The notes under the pieces were generated by a model. It was not told the DNA's origin and did not search any database. It worked only from the letters and a program-made list of their open reading frames with translations. A program made the translations under genes and the position numbers. A DNA stretch of 64,000 nt, taken from the NCBI RefSeq assembly GCF_038900095.1, contig NZ_JBBMQQ010000007.1:62001-126000 (forward strand). Reading direction: 5' to 3'. This document shows, piece after piece, positions 43,858 to 53,341 of the stretch (its first letter is position 1; every line of letters begins with the position of its first letter). Source of the DNA: Hoeflea sp038900095 (GTDB lineage: Bacteria; Pseudomonadota; Alphaproteobacteria; Rhizobiales; Rhizobiaceae).

Positions 43858-45770
43858 TGTTGCCAGCGCCCGTCCCGTTTCATCGCTTCGATCTCCCGGA
43901 TCGCCCGTTCGCGCTGACGTTCGCGCCGGATGATGTCATCAACGGCAGTCGCATCGGAACGGTCGGTGTAGCGGAACTCGGAATCGGCGTAACGGTTGAT
44001 TTCCTGCAGCACCATCTCGATCGTGAACGGCTTGCGCAGCTCCGAGATCATCGCGATCTTGTCGTCGTAAGCCTTGTGCATGAAGGCTTCGGGTGTCTCG
44101 AACCACTCGTCGGGAAGATCGATGTCCATCGCCCGCATCTTGATCGCATCGGTGATGTTCTTGATCGCCCGGCCGGTGAAACGCGGCTCGGCCAGCTTGA
44201 TCTGGTGGAGGTAGGCGCCGATGTCGGCGATGGTTTTGACCTTGCCGTGCTCTTTCTCGAACCGCTCCCAGACAGAAAGCAGCCCCTCTTCCTGCGGCCG
44301 GTCGTGACCATCATAGGATCGTGCGACCGCCTGCTTGATTTCCTGGCTGACGAACAGCTCATGAGAGCCAAGCGGGATCGAATGGTTCTTGCCCGCCAGC
44401 AGCGCGAAAATATCGATGTAATCATCAAGTGATTGCGGTCCATCGACCAGCCAGCGCGCGCCGGCCCGCTGCCTCAGTGCATCGTCGACATTCTCGGGAT
44501 AGTTGGAGAACATGCCAAAGCTGCAATTGCCGCGCACCACGGTTGAGGCGCCTGCGAAGGCCTCCATCAGAACGGCGGTGACTTCTTGCTGGCCAGCGGA
44601 TGCCCGGTCATCCGAGCGTTTGGCCGCGACCTGGTCGATATCGTCGATGGTGCCGAAACCGATCGCCCGCGGGTCGAGCACATTGTCGACAAAGGCCTTG
44701 CAGTTCTGTCCCGACTTGCCCTGGTAGGACGAAATCTGGTCGACCCCAAAATTCTCGTAGTGGAACGGATAGCCGGCGACCTCGCAGTAGTCATTGATCA
44801 GGCCTGCCAGCATCTGGATCAGGATGGTTTTGCCGGTGCCCGGCGCACCGTCGCCGATGAAGGTGAACAGGAAACCGCCGAGCTCCACGAACGGATTGAG
44901 CTGACGGTCGAAATCATAGGCCATGACCATCCGCGCCAGCCGCATCGCCTGGTGCTTGGCGAGATGATTGCCGATGATTTCGTTGGGCTTCTTGAAGTTC
45001 ATCACCAGCGGCTTGCGGCGTTGCCCCGGCGCCACGTCGAAACCATCGAGCGTGAAGTTGTCGCTCTCCAGCCGCAGGTGCGATTGCGCGAAATTGCCCA
45101 GCGCATCAAACCGGGCACGGCGGCTGATCAGGCCTTCAATGGCAACCCGCGCCAGCGCGCGGGCTCTGGATGTCATGGCGATCTCGTCCGGTGCCCCGGA
45201 GATCGCGGCATCCAGTGCCGCGACAATCGATTTCAGCGCATCCTGCGGAGTATCGAACTGGAAATCTGGCTCTTCGGTGTCGTTGGCCGGTTCGCTCTCG
45301 CCATCGACGGTCTGCAGGATGTAGGCCGCAAGCGTGAACGCAGCCACGTAGGCCGAAGCCGACAGCAACCGCTTGAAACGCTCCGCTTCCTCGCCCTGCA
45401 AGGGGGCACCGGCATTGCGTGACTGCAGGCTTTCGAGATCTGTCTGCTGGGAGAACAGCTCCGCCACGGCAAGCGCCACGGCAATTCCCCGGCGGGTACG
45501 GAACAAGAGCGTGTGTTGCTTGATCGACAGCATCGGATCATTGGCACGGATGGCCTGAATGGTCTTGCCGAATTCGATTTCCCGGGTCCGCCGCAGGCCG
45601 CGGGTCGACACGGTTGAGACAAACCGCCTGTTGGTGCCCGCCAGCGGTGTCGAAGACCCGCCATCCTGCGCAACCATCACCACGACGCGGGTCACCATCG
45701 ACTGCGCCACCAATTGATGACGGGCGATATCTTCCTCGGAAATCGTGGTCAGCCCTGCTGTCTGGCTCAT
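43854..45770 (-). CDS. AAA+ ATPase with unusual Walker B (system gene 3)
   Basis: A 638-residue ATPase. The first 250 residues resemble no family I know. The AAA core begins near 255, with Walker A GDGAPGTGKT (306-315), Walker B TIDDID (374-379), sensor-1 region SFGMFSNYPE, and a second region of homology ending VDDALRQRAGARW with arginines at about 435 and 439 that could be fingers. In classical AAA proteins the Walker B reads FIDEID; here the catalytic Glu position is Asp377. A C-terminal helical domain follows. It lies in the middle of the operon and presumably powers it. Substrate unknown. Confidence 0.88.
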   Translation of the reverse strand: MSQTAGLTTISEEDIARHQLVAQSMVTRVVVMVAQDGGSSTPLAGTNRRFVSTVSTRGLRRTREIEFGKTIQAIRANDPMLSIKQHTLLFRTRRGIAVALAVAELFSQQTDLESLQSRNAGAPLQGEEAERFKRLLSASAYVAAFTLAAYILQTVDGESEPANDTEEPDFQFDTPQDALKSIVAALDAAISGAPDEIAMTSRARALARVAIEGLISRRARFDALGNFAQSHLRLESDNFTLDGFDVAPGQRRKPLVMNFKKPNEIIGNHLAKHQAMRLARMVMAYDFDRQLNPFVELGGFLFTFIGDGAPGTGKTILIQMLAGLINDYCEVAGYPFHYENFGVDQISSYQGKSGQNCKAFVDNVLDPRAIGFGTIDDIDQVAAKRSDDRASAGQQEVTAVLMEAFAGASTVVRGNCSFGMFSNYPENVDDALRQRAGARWLVDGPQSLDDYIDIFALLAGKNHSIPLGSHELFVSQEIKQAVARSYDGHDRPQEEGLLSVWERFEKEHGKVKTIADIGAYLHQIKLAEPRFTGRAIKNITDAIKMRAMDIDLPDEWFETPEAFMHKAYDDKIAMISELRKPFTIEMVLQEINRYADSEFRYTDRSDATAVDDIIRRERQRERAIREIEAMKRDGRWQQ

Positions 45771-45774
45771 GGCC

Positions 45775-46920
45775 TCATACCTCGCTTATGACCTGGTTGC
45801 CCGACACCACATGCACGGTAAAGCCGGAAAAAATGCTCTCGGCTTCACCCGAGGCATAAAGCGCCTGGTAGGCTTCATGCGGAACCAGTGCGTGCTTCTG
45901 GTAGGCGCTCACCCCCTGCCGCGTCGCTTCCAGATCATCGGTTTCGATGTGGTAGACATCCTGCGCCGGCGCCGAACTCCACAGCCCGCGCTTGGCCGGA
46001 CGTTCGGCCTTGGAAAACACTTCCTGCATGGTCCATGTCAGAAGCCAGGCGTTCTCGTCCTTGCGCACTTTCGACAGGATGGTCGAGATCCGGTCGCTGT
46101 TCTCGGTCACGCCCGCCGAATAGAACGGCCCGAGCACGAAACGCCGCAACTGCTTGGGATGCAGATGCTCGAAATCGGCATCGAGGTTTTGCGTGATCGT
46201 TACCGGTGACAGCGAATAGGCCCCGTTCTTTTCCGCCGAGGCATCAAAGGCGCGGGCAAACTCCGGATTGAGCAACCCGCCAACGGGAAGCGGAATATCG
46301 ACATCCGGATTGAGCTTGCCATCCTTGGTTACAAGCGTCCTGGCAATCGTCTCACTCGAGTCCTCGATGGTCGCCATGTAGACCATCGGCAGGGTCTGGC
46401 TGCCGTCGAACACACCCCAGTGAACCACATAATAGGGCCGTCCGTTTTTCGGATTGACCGAAACCCGGATCGTCTCGGGCAGGATGAACGGCGCGAACAC
46501 CGCGTCCTTGCCGATTTCTTCCAGATAGAGCCGCTCGGCGATCTGCTCCTGCAGCGCGCCGGGAAATTCCTTGTGACGAAGGATGAAGTCGGCCATCTCC
46601 GTCTTCAGGGTATCGACGTCAGGGATCGTCGCCAACCGCTCATCGGCCGTCGCGCGGTCATTCTCCAGCGTCAGCACGTTCTGGAACACCGGGAAGCCGC
46701 TGTCGGCCCGGCTGATGCGGAAACGCTCGATAAAGCCGACCCGGTTTTCCCAGGCCGAGAACGTAGCCTCCAGCCGGTCGACATAGGGGATGATCACCTG
46801 GCCGACCAAGCCATGCGCATAGAGCGGCGAATTGTCGTCGGCAAGATAGACCCGCAGACCCTTCAATGCCGCACGCATCGATCTGAAATAGGCTCCGGCT
46901 GCGCCGGTGTCAGCACGCAT
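45775..46920 (-). CDS. uncharacterised protein (system gene 2)
   Basis: A 381-residue cytoplasmic protein I do not recognise. It contains a strand-rich central region (FAPFILPETIRVSVNPKNGRPYYVVHWGVFDGSQTLPMVYMATIED) and a C-terminal region with WLLTWTMQEVFSKAERP. No signal peptide, membrane segment or catalytic motif is evident. It lies 4 bases upstream of the AAA+ gene and 29 bases after the coiled-coil gene, so it belongs to the same transcript. Confidence 0.8.
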   Translation of the reverse strand: MRADTGAAGAYFRSMRAALKGLRVYLADDNSPLYAHGLVGQVIIPYVDRLEATFSAWENRVGFIERFRISRADSGFPVFQNVLTLENDRATADERLATIPDVDTLKTEMADFILRHKEFPGALQEQIAERLYLEEIGKDAVFAPFILPETIRVSVNPKNGRPYYVVHWGVFDGSQTLPMVYMATIEDSSETIARTLVTKDGKLNPDVDIPLPVGGLLNPEFARAFDASAEKNGAYSLSPVTITQNLDADFEHLHPKQLRRFVLGPFYSAGVTENSDRISTILSKVRKDENAWLLTWTMQEVFSKAERPAKRGLWSSAPAQDVYHIETDDLEATRQGVSAYQKHALVPHEAYQALYASGEAESIFSGFTVHVVSGNQVISEV

Positions 46921-46949
46921 GGCCGGCCTCCGGTTTCATCACGGCGCGC

Positions 46950-48038
46950 TTAGGACTTCACGTAATTGGCTGAATTGTGCTTTTCCAGAACCTCGGAAAA
47001 GCGCCGGGCGAACGCATCGTCGGCGAGCTTCTTGCGCCGCTGGATATCCTGGGTCGACAGCATGTTCTTCTCATGCATTTCCAGAAGATCGCCGATATGC
47101 GCCTGCGCGGCGGCGCCAATCCCCGCCATGGTCTCTTCCGCGGCGGTATCGACCCGGCTGCCAAGCGTGTTGATCTTGTGCGCCACATCCTGCTGCGCCG
47201 CTGTCTTCAAGGAATCCTCCAGCGCCTTGTAAAGCACGATGCGCTGTTCGGTATCGATGGTCAGCTTGTTGATCAGCGTGTTCTGCGCCGCGATCTGGTT
47301 GTTGAGCGAATCGACGAAGGTCTGGAACATCGAGGTGTAGCGTTCCAGCGTCTGGCTTTCCGCCAGCAGCTCCTGCTCCTTGGCCTGCCGCTCGTTGTAC
47401 TCGGTGGCGAGTTTCGACCGCTCGCTTTCAAGATCCGTGCGGGTTTTCTGATCCGTCGATGCAGCGATCCTGTTTTCGATGTCCATCAGCAGCGGGTTGA
47501 GCTCCTCGATCCGCTGCTGCGTGGTCTCGAGATTGGCCATTGTCACCTTGCGGCGCTCGATCACCTTGATCAGGCTCGCTTCGGATGTCTTGTAGCGGCT
47601 GTCGAGAATGTCCTTCTGGTCCTTCAGGATGCCGGTGATGGTGTCCGATTTTTTCAGAAGCTCCTGCAGATTGCCCGACAGCGACATGTTGCGCACCCGG
47701 TCCGAGCGCATCCGCTGCGCCCGCGACTTGGAGAAGATCGCCACGAAACTTTCCAGGCCGGAAAAGCCCTTCATGCTTTCGAATTCGGCACCGAACACAT
47801 TGGTGGCGTCTTCAAGTCCGATAATCAGGTCGGCGATGTTGGTTTCCATCATCCGCTGCTGGCGCAGGACATCCTGGATGCGGGCATTCTCGATATCGAA
47901 CTGCGGATCGCCCAGCTCTGCATCGGCTTCAGAAAGCTTCTCCAGCACTACGCCCGACGCCTCGATCTTCGAGCGCATGTCATTGACGACGGAGCGTGTC
48001 TTTTCGATTTCTGCATCAAGCGCCTTGATATCGGCCAT
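46950..48038 (-). CDS. coiled-coil protein (system gene 1)
   Basis: A 362-residue protein that is mostly heptad-patterned coiled coil (for example IEKTRSVVNDMRSKIEAS and LESERSKLATEYNERQAKEQ), acidic to neutral, with no membrane segment. It likely forms long helical dimers or filaments. The start at 48038 has an AGGGGA site 9 bases upstream; an upstream in-frame ATG-like codon lacks one. It is the first gene of the five-gene operon. Distant resemblance to the TelA-type coiled-coil proteins of tellurite loci cannot be excluded, but no family motif is clear. Confidence 0.82.
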   Translation of the reverse strand: MADIKALDAEIEKTRSVVNDMRSKIEASGVVLEKLSEADAELGDPQFDIENARIQDVLRQQRMMETNIADLIIGLEDATNVFGAEFESMKGFSGLESFVAIFSKSRAQRMRSDRVRNMSLSGNLQELLKKSDTITGILKDQKDILDSRYKTSEASLIKVIERRKVTMANLETTQQRIEELNPLLMDIENRIAASTDQKTRTDLESERSKLATEYNERQAKEQELLAESQTLERYTSMFQTFVDSLNNQIAAQNTLINKLTIDTEQRIVLYKALEDSLKTAAQQDVAHKINTLGSRVDTAAEETMAGIGAAAQAHIGDLLEMHEKNMLSTQDIQRRKKLADDAFARRFSEVLEKHNSANYVKS

Positions 48039-48171
48039 GTCCAATTCCCCTGTTTTTCCTGCATCACCTGAAAATGACACGCATACAACCCGGTCCAGAA
48101 GCGCCGGACACCAAAATCCTACCTAGCACTGGTTCAGTGCTGCGGAAAGCAAACGTAGGTACGAACAAGGC

Positions 48172-48200
48172 GAAAAAAAAGACCGCTCCCGAAGGAACGG
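48172..48200 (-). terminator. terminator of the cytochrome c gene
   Basis: On the minus strand CCGTTCC, a TTCG tetraloop and GGAGCGG form a stem followed by TCTTTTTTTTCG, a very strong terminator. Confidence 0.93.
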
Positions 48201-48228
48201 CCTCTGGTCTCGGTGTTGCCGAACCGTT

Positions 48229-48627
48229 TTACTTGGCTGCGGCAGGATCTTTCAGATAGGCGATAATATCTTCGATATCCTTGTCCTTCTTCAGACCGGC
48301 AAAGGCCATCTTGGTGCCCTTCACCACGGCCTTCGGCTTGTGCAGGTACGCGCCCAGCGCCTCGACGGTCCACGTCGGAACCTCGGTTGCATGTTCGGTC
48401 ATGGCCGGAGAATACTTGTAGTCTTCAACCGAAGCGATCGGACGATCGATGATGTCGACCAGGTGCGGCCCGACCTTGTTCTTCGCTTCAGTCGCCGTGT
48501 GGCAGGCGGCGCACTTTTTGAAAATCTTGGCGCCCTTGGCAGCGTCACCATCGGCAAAGGCTGCGGTCGGAACCGAAACAGCAGCCGCGATGACGGCACC
48601 GAACAACATGGAATAGGAAATGCGCAT
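48229..48627 (-). CDS. class I soluble cytochrome c
   Basis: A 132-residue secreted cytochrome. A signal peptide with cleavage near AAFA precedes the haem motif CAACH near residue 41. The fold follows the mitochondrial-type small cytochromes: VGPHLVDIIDRP and a methionine in GTKMAFAGLKK as the axial ligand, ending in DIIAYLKD. A periplasmic electron carrier between the bc1 complex or dehydrogenases and oxidases. Stands alone with a strong terminator. Confidence 0.92.
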   Translation of the reverse strand: MRISYSMLFGAVIAAAVSVPTAAFADGDAAKGAKIFKKCAACHTATEAKNKVGPHLVDIIDRPIASVEDYKYSPAMTEHATEVPTWTVEALGAYLHKPKAVVKGTKMAFAGLKKDKDIEDIIAYLKDPAAAK

Positions 48628-48764
48628 AAACTGACTCCGTTCGCTTCTTCAGAGCGCCATCATATAGCCCAGACACCGGCAAGAGCAATGAGCACTTGGT
48701 ACGCCTGCAGATCTCGGGCTTGGCGAAAACCGATTGGTTGCGGCAGTGAAGTCCGGCGAAATCG

Positions 48765-49355
48765 CTATTTTGCCGCGTCCGGGTTCATCAAGTCGTCCCA
48801 GTGACGGCGACAATACGACACATATTTCTCATTGCCCCCGACCTCGATTTGGGCCCCTTCGCGGATCACCCTGCCCTGATCGTCCATTCGCACGACCATG
48901 GTCGCCTTGCGTCCGCATTCACAGATCGTGCGCACTTCCCTCAATTCATCGGCAAGCGCCAGCAGGGCCTCCGAGCCAGGAAACAGCTGGCCGCGGAAAT
49001 CGGTGCGCAACCCGTAGGTCATCACCGGGATCGACAGCCGGTCAGCCACGCGTGCGAGTTGCCACACCTGCTCCTCGGTGAGGAACTGCGCCTCATCGAC
49101 AAAAGCGCAGGCAATCGGGCCTTCGGCCTTCAGCGCCTTGAGCGCTTCATACAGATCGTCTTCCGGGCGGAAGGGAATGGCATCGCAGTCAAGCCCGATG
49201 CGCGAGGCAATGCGTCCAACGCCGGCACGGTCATCGAAGGCGGCGATGAAGAGCACGGTCCGCATGCCGCGTTCGCGGTAATTGTAGGAGGCTTGCAACA
49301 GAAGCGTCGACTTGCCCGCATTCATTGTCGAGTAGCTGAAATAGAGCTTGGCCAA
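48765..49355 (-). CDS. tdk: thymidine kinase
   Basis: A 196-residue type II thymidine kinase for pyrimidine salvage. The P-loop is YSTMNAGKSTLL at the N-terminus, the DEAQFL catalytic segment follows near residue 90, then the lasso region with structural zinc cysteines in CECGRK and YCRRHW. Full length and typical. Confidence 0.96.
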   Translation of the reverse strand: MAKLYFSYSTMNAGKSTLLLQASYNYRERGMRTVLFIAAFDDRAGVGRIASRIGLDCDAIPFRPEDDLYEALKALKAEGPIACAFVDEAQFLTEEQVWQLARVADRLSIPVMTYGLRTDFRGQLFPGSEALLALADELREVRTICECGRKATMVVRMDDQGRVIREGAQIEVGGNEKYVSYCRRHWDDLMNPDAAK

Positions 49356-49596
49356 GGCGGATCCCTGCGTTTCACCCGGTTTGCATGATTGTCCGGCCGC
49401 GGACCCCGGAACTGCAGCGGCATGATCCCGCTCGCGACGGGATATCTAATGCCTCTGCGCTCCATCGAATTCCACCCCTCTGCCACCGCTTTCAACAGCC
49501 GTTTTCGCTTTCCCGGCACTTTTCGGCGGCTTTCCGGGTTGAGTTTGGGCCTCAGAGGTGGTTGTTTCTGCGCTCGGAACACGGGAGATACCGACC

Positions 49597-50526
49597 ATGA
49601 CAAAAAAACTGACAATTGCCTTCGCAGCCCTCATGCTCGCAGGCGCAGCCACCGCGCAGGCGGCTGATCCGGAAACCTGCAAAACAGTTCGCTTCGCCGA
49701 TGTCGGCTGGACCGACATCCAGGCCACCACAGCCGTCGCCGGCGTTGTTCTCGACGCGCTCGGCTATGAGCAGGACGTTCAGGTGCTGAGCGTGCCGGTG
49801 ACCTACCAGTCGCTCAAGAACAAGGACATGGATGTTTTCCTCGGCAACTGGATGCCCTCCATGGCCGCAGACGTTCAGCCATTCCTCGACGATGGTTCGG
49901 TTGAAACCATTGCCAAGAACCTCGACGGCGCCGGCTACGGCCTCGTTGTCCCGACCTATGCAGCCGAAGCCGGCGTCAAGAGCCTGACCGATATCGGCAA
50001 GTTCAAGGACAAGTTCGACGGCAAGATCTACGGCATCGAGCCGGGCAATGACGGCAACCGCATCGTGCTGGAAATGATCGAAGATCCGGCCAATGGCCTT
50101 GACGGTTTCGAACTGGTCGAAAGCTCGGAAGCCGGCATGCTCTCGCAGGCCGAAAAGGCACTCCGGAACGAAGAATGGATCGCATTCCTCGGCTGGACCC
50201 CGCATCCGATCATGGGTGAAATGCCGATTGCCTATCTCGACGGCATGGGCGATTCCGGCTTTGGCGCCGCCACCGTGCACACCAATGTGCGCGCCGGTTA
50301 CACCACCGAATGCCCGAACGTCGGAAAGCTGGTCAAGAACCTGTCGTTCTCGCTGTCGATGGAAAACAAGATCATGGATGACATCCTCAAGGGTGAAGAT
50401 GCCAATGATGCCGGTCTTGCATGGCTGAAGGCGAACCCGGACGCGGTCACACCCTGGCTTGAAGGCGTGACAACCTTCGACGGTGGCGATGCCGTTGCCG
50501 CTGTCAAAGCCAAGCTCGGCATGTAA
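49597..50526 (+). CDS. choX: choline/betaine ABC transporter substrate-binding protein
   Basis: A 309-residue periplasmic binding protein with a signal peptide ending AATAQAAD. It belongs to the glycine betaine/choline (OpuAC/ChoX) group; aromatic residues such as those in FLGNWMPSM and FLGWTPHPIM fit the quaternary-ammonium box. First gene of choXWV. The ribosome site GGGAG lies 9 bases upstream of the ATG; the longer frame lacks a signal peptide at its start and is rejected. It supplies choline or betaine for osmoprotection. Confidence 0.92.
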   Translation: MTKKLTIAFAALMLAGAATAQAADPETCKTVRFADVGWTDIQATTAVAGVVLDALGYEQDVQVLSVPVTYQSLKNKDMDVFLGNWMPSMAADVQPFLDDGSVETIAKNLDGAGYGLVVPTYAAEAGVKSLTDIGKFKDKFDGKIYGIEPGNDGNRIVLEMIEDPANGLDGFELVESSEAGMLSQAEKALRNEEWIAFLGWTPHPIMGEMPIAYLDGMGDSGFGAATVHTNVRAGYTTECPNVGKLVKNLSFSLSMENKIMDDILKGEDANDAGLAWLKANPDAVTPWLEGVTTFDGGDAVAAVKAKLGM

Positions 50527-50600
50527 TACTTGTTGACTGAAATCGGATCCGGGGCTGCATAATGCGGCCCCGGATCATGACGTATGCCGGGGGACAAGAC

Positions 50601-51455
50601 ATGGATGGAATGGCGGATTTTATCACCGCGTGGAAAATTCCGGTCGGAAAATGGGGCAAGAGCTTCTTCAATTTCCTGACCGACAATTTCGAGTTCGTCT
50701 TTGACGCCATCGCAGACACCCTCAAGTTCCTGCTCGACTCTATGATCGACGGGTTGTTGTGGCTGCCGCCCCTGCTCCTGGTTCTTGCCATTGCACTGAT
50801 CGGCTGGCGCATCCAGAAATCCTGGAAGCTGGCGCTCGGCATCGTTCTCGGCCTGGTCTTCATCATCAACCAGGGCCTCTGGAAGGAAACCGTCGAGACC
50901 CTCGTCCTGGTGATTTCCGCGGCCTTCATGTCCATGCTCATCGGCGTGCCGATCGGCATCTGGCTGGCGCACAGGCCAAGGCTTTACACCTATTTGCAGC
51001 CGGTCCTCGATCTGATGCAGACGATGCCGACCTTCGTCTACCTGATCCCGGTGCTCATCCTTTTCGGCCTCGGCCTCGCGCCCGGCCTGCTGGTCACCAT
51101 CATCTTTGCATCCCCTGCCCCGATCCGGCTCACCTATCTCGGCATCACCTCGGTACCCAAACCGATGGTCGAAGCCGGCATGGCATTTGGCGCCTCGCCG
51201 CAGCAGTTGCTGAGAAAAGTCGAGCTGCCCGCAGCCCTGCCGACCATCATGGCGGGCCTCACCCAGTGCATCATGCTGTCGCTGTCGATGGTGGTGATCG
51301 CGGCACTGATCGGCGCCAACGGCCTCGGCAAGCCCGTGGTTCGCGCGCTCAACACCGTCAACATCCCGCTCGGGCTTGAAGCCGGTATCGCCATCGTCAT
51401 TCTCGCCATCATTCTCGACCGCATCTGCCGGGTACGCATTGGAGCCACGTCATGA
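50601..51455 (+). CDS. choW: choline ABC transporter permease
   Basis: A 284-residue integral membrane permease of the ProW/ChoW type. An amphipathic N-terminus (ITAWKIPVGKWGKSFFNFL) precedes about six helices, and the EAA-like cytoplasmic loop is in VEAGMAFGASPQQLLRKVELPAALPTI. The start at 50601 has GGGGGA 7 bases upstream. It overlaps choV by 4 bases. Confidence 0.92.
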   Translation: MDGMADFITAWKIPVGKWGKSFFNFLTDNFEFVFDAIADTLKFLLDSMIDGLLWLPPLLLVLAIALIGWRIQKSWKLALGIVLGLVFIINQGLWKETVETLVLVISAAFMSMLIGVPIGIWLAHRPRLYTYLQPVLDLMQTMPTFVYLIPVLILFGLGLAPGLLVTIIFASPAPIRLTYLGITSVPKPMVEAGMAFGASPQQLLRKVELPAALPTIMAGLTQCIMLSLSMVVIAALIGANGLGKPVVRALNTVNIPLGLEAGIAIVILAIILDRICRVRIGATS

Positions 51456-52522
51456 GCCTGGGTGCTGATCGCGGCTCGGTCCGCATTGACAACGTCTCCA
51501 TCATCTTCGGAGACAACACCGAAGAGAGCCTGGCGCTGGCCGATGCGCGCAAGTCCCGCACCGAGATCCAGGAGATCACCGGCGACGTTCTCGGCGTGCA
51601 CGATTGCACCGTCGACATCAACGAGGGTGAAATTCTCGTCCTTATGGGACTGTCGGGCTCCGGCAAATCCACGCTTCTGCGCGCCATCAACCGGCTCAAT
51701 CCGATCAGCCGCGGCACGCTGATCGTCGAATGCGGCGACGAGACATTCGATGTAGGCGCTTGCGACGACAAGCTGCTCAAGCAGTTACGCATGGACACCG
51801 TCTCGATGGTGTTTCAGCAATTCGGCTTGCTGCCCTGGCGGTCGGTTGCCGACAATGTCGGCTTCGGCCTGGAAATTTCCGGCGTGCCCAAGAAGGAACG
51901 CGATCAGCGCGTCGCCGAACAGCTCGAACTCGTCGGCCTTTCCGACTGGTCCGAGCGGATGGTGGCGGAACTCTCCGGCGGCATGCAGCAGCGTGTCGGC
52001 CTCGCCCGCGCCTTCGCCACCGGTGCGCCGATCCTGCTGATGGACGAGCCGTTTTCCGCGCTCGATCCGCTGATCCGGACAAGGCTGCAGGATGAACTGC
52101 TCGAGCTTCAATCACGGCTCGGCAAGACCATCGTCTTCGTCAGCCATGACCTCGACGAGGCCATGAAACTCGGCAACCGCATCGCCATCATGGAAGGCGG
52201 GCGCATCATCCAGTGCGGCACCCCGCGCGAAATCGTCAATTCGCCGACAAATGAATACGTCGCCGATTTCGTCGCCAACATGAACCCGATTGCCATGCTC
52301 ACCGCGCGCGACGTGATGAGCCCGGGCAAGCCGGATGCGTCGCGCGGCCAATCGCCGCTGTCGGCCTCTGTCAAACCCGATACGCCGCTCGAAGAGGTCA
52401 TGGAGGCCCTTGCCCGCCGCAACGGGACAATCGGCGTTATTGACAAAGGCGCGGTGACAGGTTCCATCACAGCCGACGATATCATTCGTGGTCTGACGCG
52501 GCACCGCCGCACAGATGTATGA
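51452..52522 (+). CDS. choV: choline ABC transporter ATP-binding protein
   Basis: A 356-residue ABC ATPase with Walker A GLSGSGKST, Q loop FQQFGLLPWRS, signature ELSGGMQQR, Walker B ILLMDEPFSALD and switch His in FVSHDLDE. A C-terminal CBS-like region follows (DVMSPG... GTIGVIDKGAVTGSITADDIIRG), which in OpuA-type systems senses ionic strength, but here only about one CBS repeat seems present. It drives choXWV uptake. Confidence 0.94.
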   Translation: MSLGADRGSVRIDNVSIIFGDNTEESLALADARKSRTEIQEITGDVLGVHDCTVDINEGEILVLMGLSGSGKSTLLRAINRLNPISRGTLIVECGDETFDVGACDDKLLKQLRMDTVSMVFQQFGLLPWRSVADNVGFGLEISGVPKKERDQRVAEQLELVGLSDWSERMVAELSGGMQQRVGLARAFATGAPILLMDEPFSALDPLIRTRLQDELLELQSRLGKTIVFVSHDLDEAMKLGNRIAIMEGGRIIQCGTPREIVNSPTNEYVADFVANMNPIAMLTARDVMSPGKPDASRGQSPLSASVKPDTPLEEVMEALARRNGTIGVIDKGAVTGSITADDIIRGLTRHRRTDV

Positions 52523-52563
52523 GTTAGAGACAAACATATTAGTGCATTCAGGGAGATCGGAAT

Positions 52564-53325
52564 ATGGACGTTAAGGGCAAAGCCGCCATTGTGACAGGTG
52601 GAGGCTCAGGCCTCGGTGCGGCGACCGCACGGGCATTGGCAAAGGCCGGCGCGAAGGTTTCGCTGCTTGATGTAAACTTGGAGCAGGCCCAGAAAGTGGC
52701 TGCCGAAATCGGCGGCAAGGCCATTGCCTGCGACGTCTCCAATGCGGCAGCCGCCGAGGCCGCGCTGGCTGAAGCCGCCGAAGCCAATGGCGAAGCCCGG
52801 ATCCTGATCAACTGCGCCGGCATTGCACCCGCCGTCCGCGTTGTCGGCCGCGAAGGCCCGCATGATCTCGAGGTCTTCCGCAAGGTCATCGAGGTCAACC
52901 TGATCGGCAGCTTCAACATGCTGCGGCTTTTTGCCGACCGCGCTTCCAAGCTCGAGCCGCTGGCTGACGGCGAACGCGGCGTGGTGATCTCGACCGCCTC
53001 CGTTGCAGCCTTTGACGGCCAGATCGGCCAGGCCGCCTATTCCGCCTCCAAGGGCGGTGTCCACGCCATGGCACTGCCGATTGCCCGTGAAATCGCACGC
53101 TTCGGCATCCGGGTGATGACCATCGCGCCGGGCATCTTCGCAACACCGATGCTGCTCGGCATGCCGCAGGAAGTCCAGGACAGCCTTGGCGCCTCGGTGC
53201 CGTTCCCGTCCCGCTTGGGGCAGCCGGAAGAATACGCAAGCCTGGCCATGCACATCATCGACAATGTGATGCTCAACGGCGAGACGATCCGCCTCGATGG
53301 CGCAATCCGGATGGCTCCGAAGTAA
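52564..53325 (+). CDS. SDR-family 3-hydroxyacyl-CoA dehydrogenase-like enzyme
   Basis: A 253-residue short-chain dehydrogenase of the type II 3-hydroxyacyl-CoA dehydrogenase (HSD17B10) group. The cofactor loop is VTGGGSGLGAATA, with Asp at the end of strand 2 (LLDVN) for NAD. NCAG is present, as is the catalytic triad: Ser in STASVAAFDG and Tyr/Lys in YSASKGG. The end RLDGAIRMAPK is typical of this subgroup. It oxidises 3-hydroxyacyl-CoA or similar. It may be co-transcribed with choXWV (42-base gap) and with the HugZ-like gene after it. Confidence 0.9.
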   Translation: MDVKGKAAIVTGGGSGLGAATARALAKAGAKVSLLDVNLEQAQKVAAEIGGKAIACDVSNAAAAEAALAEAAEANGEARILINCAGIAPAVRVVGREGPHDLEVFRKVIEVNLIGSFNMLRLFADRASKLEPLADGERGVVISTASVAAFDGQIGQAAYSASKGGVHAMALPIAREIARFGIRVMTIAPGIFATPMLLGMPQEVQDSLGASVPFPSRLGQPEEYASLAMHIIDNVMLNGETIRLDGAIRMAPK

Positions 53326-53341
53326 GGAGCGGCCGATTTCG

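Noticed and set aside
41469..48038. Possible antiphage or tellurite-resistance island
   Set aside because: No nuclease, toxin, TerD-type or integrase gene is present, and the base composition matches the neighbours; only a general unknown function is supported.
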